Of a stretch of DNA of 64,000 nucleotides, positions 1-11,106 are shown piece by piece. Every line of letters begins with the position of its first letter. Positions within the stretch are counted from its first letter, which is position 1. Source of the stretch: Hepsetus odoe (taxonomy: Eukaryota; Chordata; Actinopteri; Characiformes; Hepsetidae); assembly GCA_017165825.1 (NCBI GenBank), contig CM029386.1:6869582-6933581 (forward strand). The letters run 5' to 3'. The position numbers were made by a program, and so were the translations under genes. A model generated the notes under the pieces. It saw only the letters and a list, made by a program, of their open reading frames with translations, made no database searches and was not told where the DNA came from.

Positions 1-143
1 TTGGGGAGAGCCATTTCATACAAAGCCCCCCATCTCTGGAGTACTCTTTTAACCAATGACAAATGTATTTTCTGAAGGGAAAGGCTGCCCACCCACTCAT
101 TTTAACAAACTACTATCAGAGTTACATGTACTCCAGAAGAGTC

Positions 144-274
144 TACATTTACATTTACAGCATTTAGCAGATGCTCTTATCCAGAGTGACTTCCATGTCC
201 TAATTACAGGGACAGTCCCCCTGGACTAGTTAAGGGTCTTGCTCAGGCAAGTACCCTACCACTAGACTACCATC
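144..274 (-). repeat. SINE-B fragment (tRNA-headed, L2-type tail)
   Basis: This is a minus-strand copy of the SINE-B family. Its 3' tail lies at the low-coordinate end, where 'catttagcagatgctcttatcc' is the complement of the L2-type tail seen in the fuller copy at 53657-53863. The body ('gggacagtccccctgga') and the end of the head ('ccctaccactagactacca', complement of the A-box region) are present, but the middle containing the B box is deleted. It is non-coding and cannot move on its own. Confidence 0.8.
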
Positions 275-381
275 GCCCTTACTACTGTCTACTGTTCCAT
301 AGTTGAATCGACCATCATCAGATTCTGCTTCCCTTTGAATTACCTTCTAACTACAAACTCTAATGGACTTCTCACTTATTT

Positions 382-583
382 GGGCAGAGGTAGCCTAGTA
401 GTTTGGGAGCTAAGGTACCCTTTAGCAAGGTACCGTCCCCATCACCGCTCCTCAGATGCTTTCAATAACTGCCACCTGCTGCATGTGTGTGTGTGTATGG
501 GTAAAATACAGAGGCTGAATTTCGTTGTGACTCACTGTGTGTTGTGCTGTGTTTCACAATGACAAGAAAAGTCACATTTACTT
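382..583 (+). repeat. SINE-A copy, head internally deleted
   Basis: A tRNA-derived SINE. The start 'gggcagaggtagcctagtag' matches the A-box end of the family. The body 'gcaaggtaccgtccccatca' and the tail 'aatgacaagaaaagtcac' match copies near 31.9, 47.2, 50.7 and 54.5 kb. The B-box segment present in those copies is missing. A short frame across it has no coding meaning. Confidence 0.8.
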
Positions 584-2044
584 TTTTTACTTTCTACTAA
601 CCAAAGGCTATGTAGGCCAAAAGCAGCTAAATATGTTTACTCTGCTTAATATTTATAGGTATCTTACATAATTAATATAATGATATAATAATATTAGGTA
701 TCTTTTCAGTAATATCTTTTTTGATTATCCAATGTTGACCTGAGGATGGTTGTAATCCCCTTCTGAGTCATGGTTCATTACAAAGAATATACAGACATCA
801 CTGTTACCATCAGTCTATAAGACAACAGGCAAATTATGAATAACATGTTTTGAAGCTTTAAATCAAATTGAAGCAACTGATCCATTTTGCTTGATCATTT
901 CAAATGATTTGGTGTAAATGTCACAAACCACCACCATGCAGATATTTTTGTACTCTTTATTGTGGGTTCTGGTCATTGGGGAATAGGGTACATAGGAGCT
1001 CACAATCTTTGCAGCAAAAGAAATTTAGATTGACTACACAGCATTAGTGGACCTGGCAAAATAGACAATGAGTATACAAGGCAGATTTTGTACCTAATAA
1101 ATTGTCCCTGAGAGCACTAAGAACCCTTCTCTTAAATTAAATACTTACTTTCTTCTCTACTTAGTTTCACTTCTTGGATAATTTCTCATCTTTTTATTCC
1201 ACACACTGTTGTTTGCAGATTGCTTCCTTCTCACATTTTTCTATTTCAACAATGAATGAACAAGTTGGCATATGTGTGTATTATGGAATATATATTTATT
1301 AACTTTATACCTTGGCAGTTTTAAGTACACCTCTTTATAATACAATTGCCTGAAAACAGGACAAAACAGGATAAAGTTAAACTTGGTTTCCATTTAACTG
1401 AAGATTCCAAAACTGGCTTCATTAAAAATTATATTCAGACAGTATCTCTTGCATTTGTTTTTCTTAAAGAACACATTCTTGAATCTATTTAGAAAACAAT
1501 GTCGCCATTGTGATTTATGGTTCACTTTGAAAGCAGAATGTGGTCTACTTGAGTGACCTCCAAGAGTTCAGTTAATCCGAATTCCAGAAACAATACACTT
1601 TAGCATGCTGTCTAAGAGCTGGAGACACAATGTCACCCTAATAAACCCTTAAAGTAATAAAAGCATTGCTACCTGAGGAGAAAAAAGAAAAAGAAAGGAC
1701 CTGGAAATCTTCACACAAGCTACACTGTAGAAAATGCATACTGTATGTGATTTCCCTGAAACCTCATTTTAGTCATTTAGATTTTTTCTCAGTTCAAAAT
1801 ATAATAATAGTGAACTAATAAGTAATGAATAGGCCTACTTCACTGAGACTCAGCTATAAACATGTTCTCATTCTTAAATCAAAGTGATACATTTGAAGTT
1901 TTATCCTTTTTTCCTCTTGTGGTTTAACACTCACAGAATGACCTGAAATGTTAAATCAAGAAAAGCAACAAGACTATCATTAGCTTTACTCTATCATAAC
2001 ATCAAATAAGCATGGGAAATAAGCATTGTATATTACTTTTGTTC
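584..2044. other. AT-rich unique sequence
   Basis: I recognise no gene, RNA or repeat here. Reading frames are short and interrupted on both strands. Confidence 0.5.
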
Positions 2045-2077
2045 ATCACTCTGGATAAGATCATCTGCTTATGTAAA
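2045..2077 (+). repeat. L2-type tail scrap
   Basis: The stretch 'cactctggataagatcatct' followed by 'atgtaaatg' matches the terminal tail of SINE-B and L2-like LINEs. Only the last 30 or so bases survive, so the parent family is uncertain. Confidence 0.55.
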
Positions 2078-2162
2078 TGTTTCACATAATAGTTGCTACT
2101 TTTAGATTGTTACTCTTTTTTAGAGAGGTGAACATGAGATTGCAGGCACTGTAGTACATTAT

Positions 2163-2465
2163 TTAGTACTGTTGCAATGTGAAGGTTCAGCCTGTTTTTC
2201 CTGTGTCTGCATGCTTGCTTCAGTTTCATCCCAGAGTCCAAAGACATACATGTCAGTTCACTTGAAGATCCTAAATTGCTCTCTAGGTGTCAGCGTGTTT
2301 GTCTGTGTTCTGCCGTGTGATGCACTGAGGAGCTGTCCAGGTTGATTTCCCATCTTTGCCCTCTGACATCTGGCATAGGCTCCACCACTACCAAGACCCT
2401 AGTTAGGATGTATGGCTTAGATATTGGGTGAATGGATAGAAGAATGTATGGAGGAACTGTTGTAC
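2163..2465 (+). repeat. SINE-E-like repeat, diverged
   Basis: The region carries the body of a very common teleost repeat, usually recognised by 'gtgggtttcctccgggtgctcc' and 'agtccaaagacatgca'. Here it reads 'cagagtccaaagacatacat', then 'ctaaattgctctctaggtg', then 'ctgtccaggttgatttccc', and ends near 'gggtgaatggatag'. The same modules occur in the minus-strand copy at 13389-13735. Divergence is high, so this looks old. Family assignment is from memory of fish repeats. Confidence 0.55.
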
Positions 2466-3705
2466 AGGACATTAAGTAGATGTCCAAGTAGATGGTGAGT
2501 GTATAATGCAAATGTTACATCTATTGCAATGTAAACATAATCATATGTGCAAATGTCTTGAGCCATCCCTCAATTTTATAATTTACTAGGGAATCACCTT
2601 GTTGGTCCAAAATACTGTTTTATGCCTGCCAAACTGTCCTATGTTTGGTATAGTTAGTAGATTAAGTTAAAGAAATGGGCACAAATGATTTTTTGTGACA
2701 GGCTGAAAAGTGCCTAAAGATACAAGATGATAGATAAAGCCATTCAAACCACTCAGGATTCAGTATAATCAGTATACTGGCCTGATCGAGCCTGATCATT
2801 TGTTATCATTTGACCATTTTGCTTTACTGCTTTACATACCTGCTTTAGATGGTTAAGTTATGTTGAAATAATTTATACACATGTCATTGTGTGGCTTAAC
2901 AAACAAAAGATTCAAATTGGCAACTCTATATGCTATGTTTCAAACTATTTTGAAAATATACTGTCAGTGTAACAGCAATTAAAATAAAAAAATAACACAA
3001 AACCTTTTAAAATATAGCTTATATTTAATGATGCTCTTTGTATATACTTTTCATTGATTATTCTTAGGGAAAAGACCTGAAACTTATTACAGGTTACAGT
3101 CTTGCAGTCTATTTTTCTTTCGTTCCGTTCCATAGATTTCAACTCAGTATAGCATGCTACTCAGCCAGCTAACTGAGAGTCTCCAGAGACCACCATTAGT
3201 ATTAGAAGTGTGGGACCTGGGACTGTTATGGCAAGAAAGGGGCATGAAGGAGAGAGCAGCAGGTCCCAAAGGGTACAATGAAGAGCAGAGGCCAGGAATG
3301 CTGTGACAGGTAAACAACAACACTCCCCATTGCCTCCTCTCTTGGGCCTCCCCTGTCCAGAAACTAGTGGAGTGAGACCAAAGAAGGGTCGAGGGAGGAA
3401 ATGCAGAAGCAACATGGAGAATCAAATGATAAGTACAGAGTAAAAGTCATTTTTTATATGTAGATTACTCTTTATGCATGAAAGATTTTCACAGTTTGGC
3501 AGTGGACATTTGGACCACACACGTTTAAATATGTGACACATGGGCATGGGTCAATTTGCATAAAAGTTTAATATATATATATAATCGAAAATAATGCAAA
3601 ACATGACCTGTTTACACTCTATTAATCAAAGTTCCTAATGGTTCTTGGCTTGTATATACAGATATAGGGATAAACTTTCTATTGGTGTGGAATATTCGTT
3701 AAAGC
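2466..3705. other. Unique sequence, no gene seen
   Basis: No repeat or gene is recognised. Overlapping minus-strand frames of 84 and 93 codons (3144-3425) show no protein motif and no convincing splice context, and I do not call them genes. Confidence 0.45.
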
Positions 3706-3870
3706 TTCTACTTCTTTTGGCTGGTCCAGTTTAGGGCGCGCTGGTACCTGTCTCTCACTGATCACTCTTGCCACTCTTCTCCACCCTGCCTGCCTGCACT
3801 ACCTTCTTCAATTCTCTTGTGTACTCACCGTCACTCTGAACCATTGATCCCAAGTATTTGAATTCCTCCA
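3706..3870 (-). mobile_element. LINE-alpha fragment, 3' end (first part)
   Basis: Minus-strand remnant of the RTE-like LINE-alpha. The start 'cttttggctggtccagttta' corresponds to the 3' terminus of the full-length copy at 14831 ('ctttcggctgctcccgttta'). The run 'gatcccaagtatttgaattc' corresponds to coding sequence near 15433. The element is broken at 3870 by the LINE-delta insertion and continues at 5254. It has lost most of its interior and cannot encode a product. Confidence 0.8.
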
Positions 3871-5245
3871 ATTCAATTCAATTCAATTTATTCTTGTATA
3901 GCGCCTTTTACAACAAAGTTGCCCCAAGGCACTTTACATTGATAACAGGTTACAGTAATAGATGTTTAAGATGTTTATGTCGGACGACTACGGAGGAGAG
4001 GAACCAAAAACTCCACTATGTGGAGAAAAAAAACCTCTGAGGGTCCAAGGTCAACCGGCTACCCAACCCCCTTGGGTATACTAACAGTAGAGTTAGTTTG
4101 GTTTTAAACTCCAGGATCAGTGAGGAGTCCCAAGTTGCTTCCAGGTACCAATGAGCCGCCAGGGTCCCTTGGCGCATCAGATGCATCACACAGACCAGAT
4201 GGTAGCTCGGCATTGGGCTCAGGTGATGACCACAACGGGCCCACCCGGACATGTGGGGAGAGAAATGGAATGAGGGGGTCAGTAATGAGCAGGATCCAGT
4301 AGTGACAGACACAGAAATGAAACAGTGCGATGGCATGTACAGCAGCACCAGCGACATTACTAGTGGTGCACTATGGTGATTGGTGCGGGTAAGCTAAACT
4401 AAAGAAGTAAGTCTTCAGCCGTGATTTAAAGACCGAGACTGAATCGGCATCCCGTGCAGAAGCAGGCAAGCTGTTCCACAATCTAGGGGCCCTGTAACTG
4501 AAGGCTCGTGCTCCTATACATTTATTTATGCGAGGGACAATTAGGAGATCTTTATTCTGGGATCTAAGTGGGCGGTTAGGTGTATAGGTATTAAGCAGTT
4601 CGGTTAGGTATATTGGGGCAAGACCTTTAAGTGCCTTGTAGGTTAAGAGGAGGACCTTGAAGTCAGCCCTGTACCTAACAGGAAGCCAGTGAAGCGAGGA
4701 GAGTATGGGAGTTATGTGGTCGTACTTCCTGCTCCTGCTAACAATCCTAGCGGCTTGTGTTCTGAATGCGCTGTAGGGTGCTTAATGTGCCCTGAGGGCT
4801 TCCAGAGAGTAGGGCATTACAGTAATCTAATCTACTGTATACAAATGCATGTACTACTTTCGCCGTGTCTTCCATTGACAGAAAGCGCCGTAGTTTGGCA
4901 ATGTTCCGAAGGTGCAGGAAGCATGTCTTCGCAACTGCATTAACATGGGGATTAAATGAAAGATTTGAATCGAAAATAACACCAAGGTTACGTGCCAGAG
5001 TACTAACTGAAAACTTCAACCCTGCATCCCGGATATGCGAAATGAAGTTGGCCCTGTCTACATCACTACTACAAAACAAGAGCAGCTCAGTTTTTTCGGG
5101 GTTTAGTGAGAGGAAGTTGTTATTCATCCAATCCCTAATATCACTGAGGCAGCTAATTAAAGTGCCGGTTGATGCTTTATCACATGATTTAAAAGATAAG
5201 TATAGCTGAGTGTCATCAGCGTAAGAGTGGTAACTAACATTATGC
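3871..5245 (-). mobile_element. LINE-delta (L2-like) 5'-truncated insertion
   Basis: A minus-strand L2-type LINE copy. Its 3' end is at 3871, with a short ATTGA-type tail (read on the minus strand) after 'ggcgctatacaagaataaat'. It is 5'-truncated near 5245. The flanks share the 8-bp target duplication ttcctcca (3863-3870 and 5246-5253). The surrounding LINE-alpha sequence resumes in register on the other side, which defines both ends. This insertion is younger than the LINE-alpha copy that it splits. Confidence 0.85.
4372..5245 (-). pseudogene. L2-like reverse transcriptase, C-terminal part, one frameshift
   Basis: Read on the minus strand this is the C-terminal part of a non-LTR retrotransposon ORF2. 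The reverse-transcriptase catalytic box reads YADDTQLYLSF just after the truncated start. It is followed by SLNPEKTELLLF, LGVIFDSNLSF and SRLDYCNALLSG, all typical of L2/CR1-type elements. A one-base length change near 4760 breaks the frame after QRIQN. In the other frame the protein continues through ILSSLHWLPV and APRLWNSLP to a stop near 4372. Endonuclease and the N-terminal half of RT are absent because of 5' truncation. It was a polymerase for copying LINE RNA into DNA at the target site and is now inactive. Clade is from motif recognition only. Confidence 0.8.
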
Positions 5246-5253
5246 TTCCTCCA

Positions 5254-5578
5254 CCCTTGTCACCTCAACTCCCTGCATTCTAACCATTCCATCATTCTCC
5301 CTTTCATTCATACTCAGGTATTCTGTATTTTTCCTACTCACTTTCATACCTCTCCTCTCTGGAGCATATCTCCACCTCTCCAGGATCTCCTCAAACTGCT
5401 CCATACTCTCGCTACAGTTCCCAATATCATCATCAAACATCATAGTCAACAAGGACCTGATCCTTGATGTAATCTCACCTCTACTTTAAAGGCATCCATC
5501 ACTCCTACTGCAGACTTCACTACTATCACACTGCCCTCACAAATATCCTGCAATACTCTCACAGACTTCTCTGCCAGA
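5254..5578 (-). mobile_element. LINE-alpha fragment (second part)
   Basis: Continuation of the LINE-alpha copy interrupted by LINE-delta. On the minus strand it contains the stretch after the RT catalytic box (YAPERRGMKVSRKN, corresponding to YALERRGMK in the copy at 51.4 kb) and part of the region upstream. 'catcatcaaacatcatagtc' is the complement of the FADD-box region. It ends near 5578, where similarity to the copy at 14.8-18.0 kb stops. It is a dead remnant. Confidence 0.8.
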
Positions 5579-5602
5579 ATGTTATTTAATTGTTAAAAAG
5601 AA

Positions 5603-5654
5603 CTCACAAATCTCACTTAATCTCACAAATCTCACCTAATCTCACAAATCTCAC
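5603..5654. repeat. 19-bp tandem repeat, about 2.7 copies
   Basis: The unit 'ctcacaaatctcacttaat' is repeated with one or two changes. It sits directly after the LINE-alpha remnant and is probably a local replication-slippage product. Confidence 0.7.
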
Positions 5655-6060
5655 TAAAGAAATCAAAAATAAGACAAGGCCTCATTCTGCAGAATTTTAG
5701 TTTAGGTTTTTAGGCTTCAAAAGTTTACTTCTGTTATGTTCTGTATCAGTTGCAATGTTGTTTGATCAGTCTTTAGGGATTAGTCGCTGATCCTTTACCT
5801 CCAGTAACAGAGATTCCCTGTTGAATTTGTACATCACAACAGGATGAATCCTTGTTACTGAAAGCAGGAGGCCAGAACTTTTTCAAATTTCGCTGGTGTC
5901 CTTGGAAGATACACAACCTTAAAAGAAAAATACAATGAAAGTCATGAAAAAAACAATATTACTAATACTACTACAACTCTTTTTAGCATTAATGAAGTGA
6001 ATTTTCTGGAATATCTTTTAAAATGTGGTAGCACTCTGAATTGTATCTTTCCAAGTTATA
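5655..6060. other. Unique sequence
   Basis: No gene or known repeat is seen between the short tandem repeat and the Tc1-derived palindrome. Confidence 0.5.
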
Positions 6061-6615
6061 CAGTACTGTGCAAAAGTTTTAGGCAGGTGGGAAAAAATGC
6101 TGTAAACAAAGAATGCTTTCAGAAATATAAATAATGATTGTTTATTTTTATCAATTTACAAAATGCAAAGTGAGTGAACAAAAGAAAAATCTAAATCAAA
6201 TCAATATTTGGTGTTACTACCTTTTGCCTTCAAACCAGCATGAATTCTTCTAGGTACACTTGCACAAAGTCAGGGATTTTGTAGGATTATAGTTGGTGTA
6301 TGATTAACCAATTTTACCAAAAAGGTGATAATGATCATCAGTGTCACACGTAGGTTGAAACACAGTCATGTTTGGAACAACCTACCAGCCGAGTTCCTTC
6401 AAAAACTGTTTACAAGTTTCCCCAGAAGAATTGATGCTGTTTTGAAGGCAAAAGGTAGTAACACCAAATATTTATTTGATTTAGATTTTTTTTTTCATTT
6501 TCATTCACTGCATTTTGTTGATTGATGAAAATAAATGATTAACACTTCGATTTTTGAAAGCGTTCTTTGTTTACAGCATTTTTTCACACCTGCCTAAAAC
6601 TTTTGCATAGTACTG
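6061..6615. mobile_element. Palindromic Tc1-derived element, copy 1
   Basis: The element starts 'cagtactgtgcaaaagtttt' and ends with the near-complement 'aaaacttttgcatagtactg', flanked by TA on both sides (6059-6060, 6616-6617), as expected for Tc1/mariner insertion. The two arms are much longer than ordinary terminal repeats. About 215 bases from the left (6061 to about 6275) are the imperfect complement of the right (about 6395 to 6615). Both arms include the code for a transposase C-terminus. On the plus strand the right arm reads HVWNNLPAEFLQ then PRRIDAVLKAKG. The rest of the transposase is missing, so the element is non-autonomous. A second copy lies at 54998-55501. Confidence 0.8.
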
Positions 6616-6719
6616 TATATTGTATCTTATTTTATTATTTCTCTAACCAGGCAAAACAGCCTACAATATAATGACATGACTGTTCATCCATTAGTCCCTT
6701 GTGGCACATTCCTCGCTAT
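6616..6719. other. Short unique spacer
   Basis: Nothing is recognised between the Tc1 derivative and the AT-core-rich island that follows. Confidence 0.5.
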
Positions 6720-6990
6720 TTAAGGAAGCAGGTTTGAACTATTGAAGTGAAGTGTCTGCCAAAGTACTGCATGATCATTTGACCTTAGCTCTTGTTGGTT
6801 TTTCCACCCTCCCCTTATGTTTTTGTGTTGAGGGAAGGAAGCTTAAATCAGCAATTAACATGAATAATTAACTGCTCACTGGGATTAATTATTAATGTGT
6901 GGAACAAGTAATTGCTCCCGCTTAAGAGTGAGATAACACCTCAATGACTGCAGGGCTCAGTGGAGCAAGAAAGTGAAGGTTGCAGCTCGG
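6720..6990. promoter_or_regulatory. Candidate non-coding regulatory island with clustered TAAT cores
   Basis: Within about 90 bases (6851-6935) there is a run of homeodomain-type cores: 'cagcaattaac', 'gaataattaactg', 'gggattaattattaatg' and 'caagtaattgctcccgc'. The stretch is free of repeats and contains no open frame. Clustered TAATTA/TAATTG cores of this kind occur in developmental enhancers of vertebrates. The role is inferred: AT-rich DNA yields such cores by chance, so comparison with other fish is the real test. Confidence 0.3.
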
Positions 6991-7961
6991 GAATGTGGAT
7001 GCTTGTTAAAAAAAAAAAGTTGTTTTTTTTTTTGCCATTTTTAATAAATGTATTTATTATTCATTTTCTTGGTTCTTTTCCGTTGTCAGCATATTTCAGA
7101 TATATATGAAGTTAAGATACATAGCAGGGTCTACATTAGCCTACCTAGTAAATATCTATCTCTGCCACATGGCTTACCTCTTCCTGGGCATGCTTATACT
7201 GCCTGTGTCATGTTACCCATGAGTCCCAGCTTGTTAAATACTAGCTAATTATGGTTGTTTTCTCAATCTGTTAATTTCACAAGATTGTTACAAAGCTTTT
7301 AGGCTGTCTGCTTGGGATGCTGGCTCTATTGGATTTGGCTCATGTGCTATGTCTATTGCTTTGGGTCCTACTCTAGGCTTCTATGTGAGACTGCCTTGCA
7401 GCCAGGCTGCTGTACTGAAATGCAGTATGTTGTATGTCTGGGCTGTAGTTTTATTTGTCTCAGGTGCCTTGTTAAAAAGTGTGAATGAATTAAATCAATG
7501 AATTCAAAATAGCTTCCACCGCATTTTTAGAAAATACTGGTTGAGCCCAAATTGTAAACAAGGTAGCAACATAAAACTGCACTAATTTAGGCAACAAATT
7601 GGGCAACACCCTATGAGAATAAAAGATAACTCTTATTTCATATTATTTCAAATTATATGTTACATGTAATACTTCACGTTACAATGATTTTTTTCAGTGA
7701 TGCCATAGAAAATCTGAAGCAGCTTTTTTTCCCTACATATAGAGATAGAGAAAATATTGATCATGCATAGCCCTGTGAGGACAATATTAAAAATTTTGCT
7801 AATTTGATTTATTGTTGTATAAAAAATTTGGTATTAAAGTTGGTATTTTGCTGTGTAGAAAGTAGAAACTGTAAAAAAAGAAAATTAGAAAATGTATAAG
7901 AGTGTAGATAATATCTCATGATGCGCATATATATCCAGACTCATGTGGTGTCATGCCTTAC
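6991..7961. other. AT-rich unique sequence
   Basis: Homopolymer A/T tracts lie near 7008-7033. No gene or repeat family is recognised. Confidence 0.5.
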
Positions 7962-8115
7962 CTTACAATCCATGAGAAGCTCCAGATCCTTGCTGTTTCT
8001 CTCTGCTCTGCTCCATTCCAAATGGATATAAAGCTGATCTGAGTCATGTTGTTCATGGTGATCTAAGTAATCTTCATTGGCATTCTCAGTCAACCTCTGG
8101 ACTTCAGAGATATCT
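7962..8115 (-). other. Possible orphan exon (weak)
   Basis: On the minus strand a 154-base segment is open throughout. It is bounded upstream by AG ('gcggtgttcag' before 8115) and downstream by a good donor ('tgtaag|gtaagg', exon end at 7962). The frame is hydrophilic, beginning DISEVQRLTENAN and ending LELLMDCK. The acceptor has a poor pyrimidine tract, no neighbouring exon was found, and I do not recognise the protein. It may be a chance frame or a piece of an unrecognised repeat. Confidence 0.2.
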
Positions 8116-9179
8116 CTGAACACCGCTTATCTTTATGACAGGCCAAGAAGACCACCAAAGGACCATGTTAATTATTAATGCCATTACTCAGTCTTTTTGC
8201 ACCTTTTTCATTCTAATGAAAATAAGCCAGTATGAAAATTGCTAGAATGATGCTAAAATAAGTTTTTTTTTTCCAACTCTGGAACCTTTTCTTAGTTTTC
8301 TGACACTGACTGATGACATTGTGTTTGTGTTTAAAATCTGATGTTCTGAAAGTTATTTATAGATAGGGGAAAGACAAAAAAAAGATTCCATATTCCTCAT
8401 GGAGGGGAGTTAGAATTCAGCATACTTATTGTCTATAATGGCAGGCTCCACACAGCTACACAGCTGTAATGACTGCTTTAGTAAAAATATGTTATTTACT
8501 GTTATTTACTAGTAAATATTTACTATTCTTGATAGTTATCATCAAGTTAGTTTAATAAAGTTCTGCAAAACTTAGCATAATATAAGCCTAATGTTACAGT
8601 CTTGCTTTTTATGGAGTAAAAATAGGTAGTGAAGTACAACCATTGTTTTTGCCTCTCAAGTGGCTTTTCAAAGATCTGAGCAATTTTCAGAGATAAAGAG
8701 CTCCTATGCACTGGTTTGTACCTCACTGTTCTCTGCCAACCTGAAGACCTTATCACATGCTTGCAACATATTGCCATATCTAACAGAGATGAAGCTGTGA
8801 ACACCTTTGATCTAATTTGTGTTGCTTATCTGTACTGATTTTTCTAAGGTTGGCCTCTATTGATTAAGCAATATGTGATATAGGATGTTATAGAGCAAAC
8901 AACCAGCACAGATTTTGGTAAAATGCTTTAGAATTGGCACTTACAGTGATATGGAATTTGTTATTGTTCATTACATTTTCTACTCTGTGTTACAACCTTG
9001 CAATGCCAGTGCCTTTTAAAAACAAAGAAACAAATAATTTATTCTTTAAAGCAACATTAGCTGCACAAATTTTAATGAACTCTCTAAGGTACACAACTCT
9101 CCCCATCGCAATATATGATTAGACCTTTATCGCACAGTAGCATTATTTTTCTCATTGCTTAGTAAGCTCTTGGGTTTTT
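8116..9179. other. AT-rich unique sequence
   Basis: No gene, RNA gene or repeat family is recognised. Frames of 62 and 85 codons are unremarkable. Confidence 0.5.
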
Positions 9180-9560
9180 GGCTAAGCAGTGCTCAGTTAC
9201 CCAGTCCCAGCAATATCAAGCAGATAAGCACCATCCAGTTAAGGCTCCCCACTGCCATAACAAGGCAATTAGAGGGAGCTGGCAGGCAGACACCTCCCAC
9301 AGAGTTGGGGCTTTCCAAGACAGGTCCTGCCAATGCCAATCCCTAATAGGATCCCTAGCACAGGCCCGCAGAGATGCAATTGGATTTGAAGCCAATCAAT
9401 CATCCCAGCTATTGACCTCTGATTGGATTTGCAAGGCATGTCAGGGCCACTTTGATTTTTAGCTCTAGCCCAATGAAGCTGGATGTGAAGGTTTATTGTT
9501 TCGGACGGGCGGAGGGCCTTGTGCTGGCTTTGACACACTGCCAGCAAAGATGGATGCGTA
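9180..9560. promoter_or_regulatory. Candidate conserved non-coding island
   Basis: A repeat-free block with higher GC than its surroundings. It contains 'ccaatcaatcatccc' (PBX/MEIS-like TGATTGAT on the complement), 'gacctctgattggatttgc' and a CCAAT-like box. Frames run on both strands, which suggests general lack of stop-rich AT bases rather than coding. Regulatory function is an inference. Confidence 0.25.
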
Positions 9561-10850
9561 CAGTGACTGCTGTATCCATCCATCAGCATTAGAGTCAGTC
9601 AACTCATCTTTCACAAGAGTGACTGGGATCGCTCATAACGTCATCCCATCTGCTTTTGGGGCCAGAGTTTTTGTATACAGTCACAGAACAGTTTTTTCTA
9701 AGCACTGTGAAATGTGTTAGCATGTCAAACATCTGGTACTGCTATACAGTTGTTGATGCCTATACATGCTGTAGATACAAAAAAGATTTTATTTTTCTTT
9801 CCTAGCAACTTTACAGATAAGTGTTAAAAATATCAATTAACCTTATGTGGTTAATAGAAATGAATTAAAAACCTTTAAAACCTTGAACATGAACTTTAAC
9901 TCAAAATAAAGTTACTGAAGTTACTATTCTGAAAATGATTTATGGACAGTGACACCATGAAAAGAATTGTCCTAATAAATCTGTCATATTTAAAATCGAT
10001 CCTTCACATATGCAGAAACAAGTTTGATGACCAAGCTCACTACTGCTTTCCCATGAAGTTGAATGGTATCTTGTATAAAACAGGTCAATGGATAGGTCAG
10101 CAGTGAATAAGACAAAGAGGTGGCAGAATAAGTCTCCATAGGATATAATGTTTGGCTCCAACAAATATGTATTCTAATGTGGTGGTGGGGGGGTAGTTGC
10201 ACAAGAGTCTTCTTATGGAGCCCATGTTTTAAAGGAAGAGTGTGTGATTATTTTTACATTTGCAGGACGGAAGAAAAACAATGTGTTCCCACAAACATAA
10301 ATGTTCCACTGATAAATGTTCCACTGATAAATCCACTGATAAATGAAGAATGAAAAGGCCAGGGAAGTGTGTTGCAGTTTTTTCAAAGTAGCCATGAAAC
10401 ATGAAGACTGACCACACACTATCTCTCTCTATCTTATGTATTCTCCCTTTTTTCAGTGTTTTCTTCTTTCCATTGTTCTGTCTCTCTTTTTTCTTTTTCT
10501 CTTAATTTCATTTCTATCTTTTTCAATCTTTTTGTCTCCTCTGTTGATTTTTGCTCTTTTTCTACCATGCAAGACCTTTTTTTACACTACCCCTTCCTTA
10601 ATTTCTGTGTCCATACTCACCTGCTCTATTCCCTTCCAGGATGCAATTGAATTGCAGCATCCCCTGTGTTTTTAAGCTATCAAGCTTGCAACTGTGCATT
10701 ATTCCATTACTGCGAAACAGTTTTGACACCCACTGACTAACAGATCTCACAGATAATATCATAAAGAGAAGGCTCAATACAAATCAGGTCAGGATAACTC
10801 ATTTAACCACGCCATACATATTTCTTATGTGTAGCTTGAAACGCTGGAAA
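9561..10850. other. Unique sequence with a small tandem repeat
   Basis: Apart from 'aatgttccactgat' repeated two to three times at 10303-10345 and pyrimidine-rich DNA around 10425-10620, nothing is recognised. Confidence 0.5.
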
Positions 10851-11040
10851 AATGAAATCAATAGAAATGTTTCTTGTTAATGAAGATGTACCGGACTGCC
10901 GTTCTTGTGGCCTGTGTGGCTTTCAGTGCTCACAGATCGGCTTAATAAATCTCCCACTGCGGTCAGATGGGTGGTCAACACAGTGGATGGGCCAGACAAA
11001 CCTAGCTAAGCCGCCTGCATCACTTTGAATGCAGTTTGAT
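10851..11040. promoter_or_regulatory. Candidate conserved non-coding island
   Basis: A GC-richer, repeat-free block ('accggactgccgttcttgtg', 'gcggtcagatgggtggtcaa') within AT-rich DNA. There is no coding frame or family match. Regulatory function is a guess from composition only. Confidence 0.2.
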
Positions 11041-11106
11041 TTAGTGTAGCGTTGTGTGTGTGTATTGTAGTTTGGTGAAAGAACTCTTATTTGACTTTTT
11101 TCTTAA

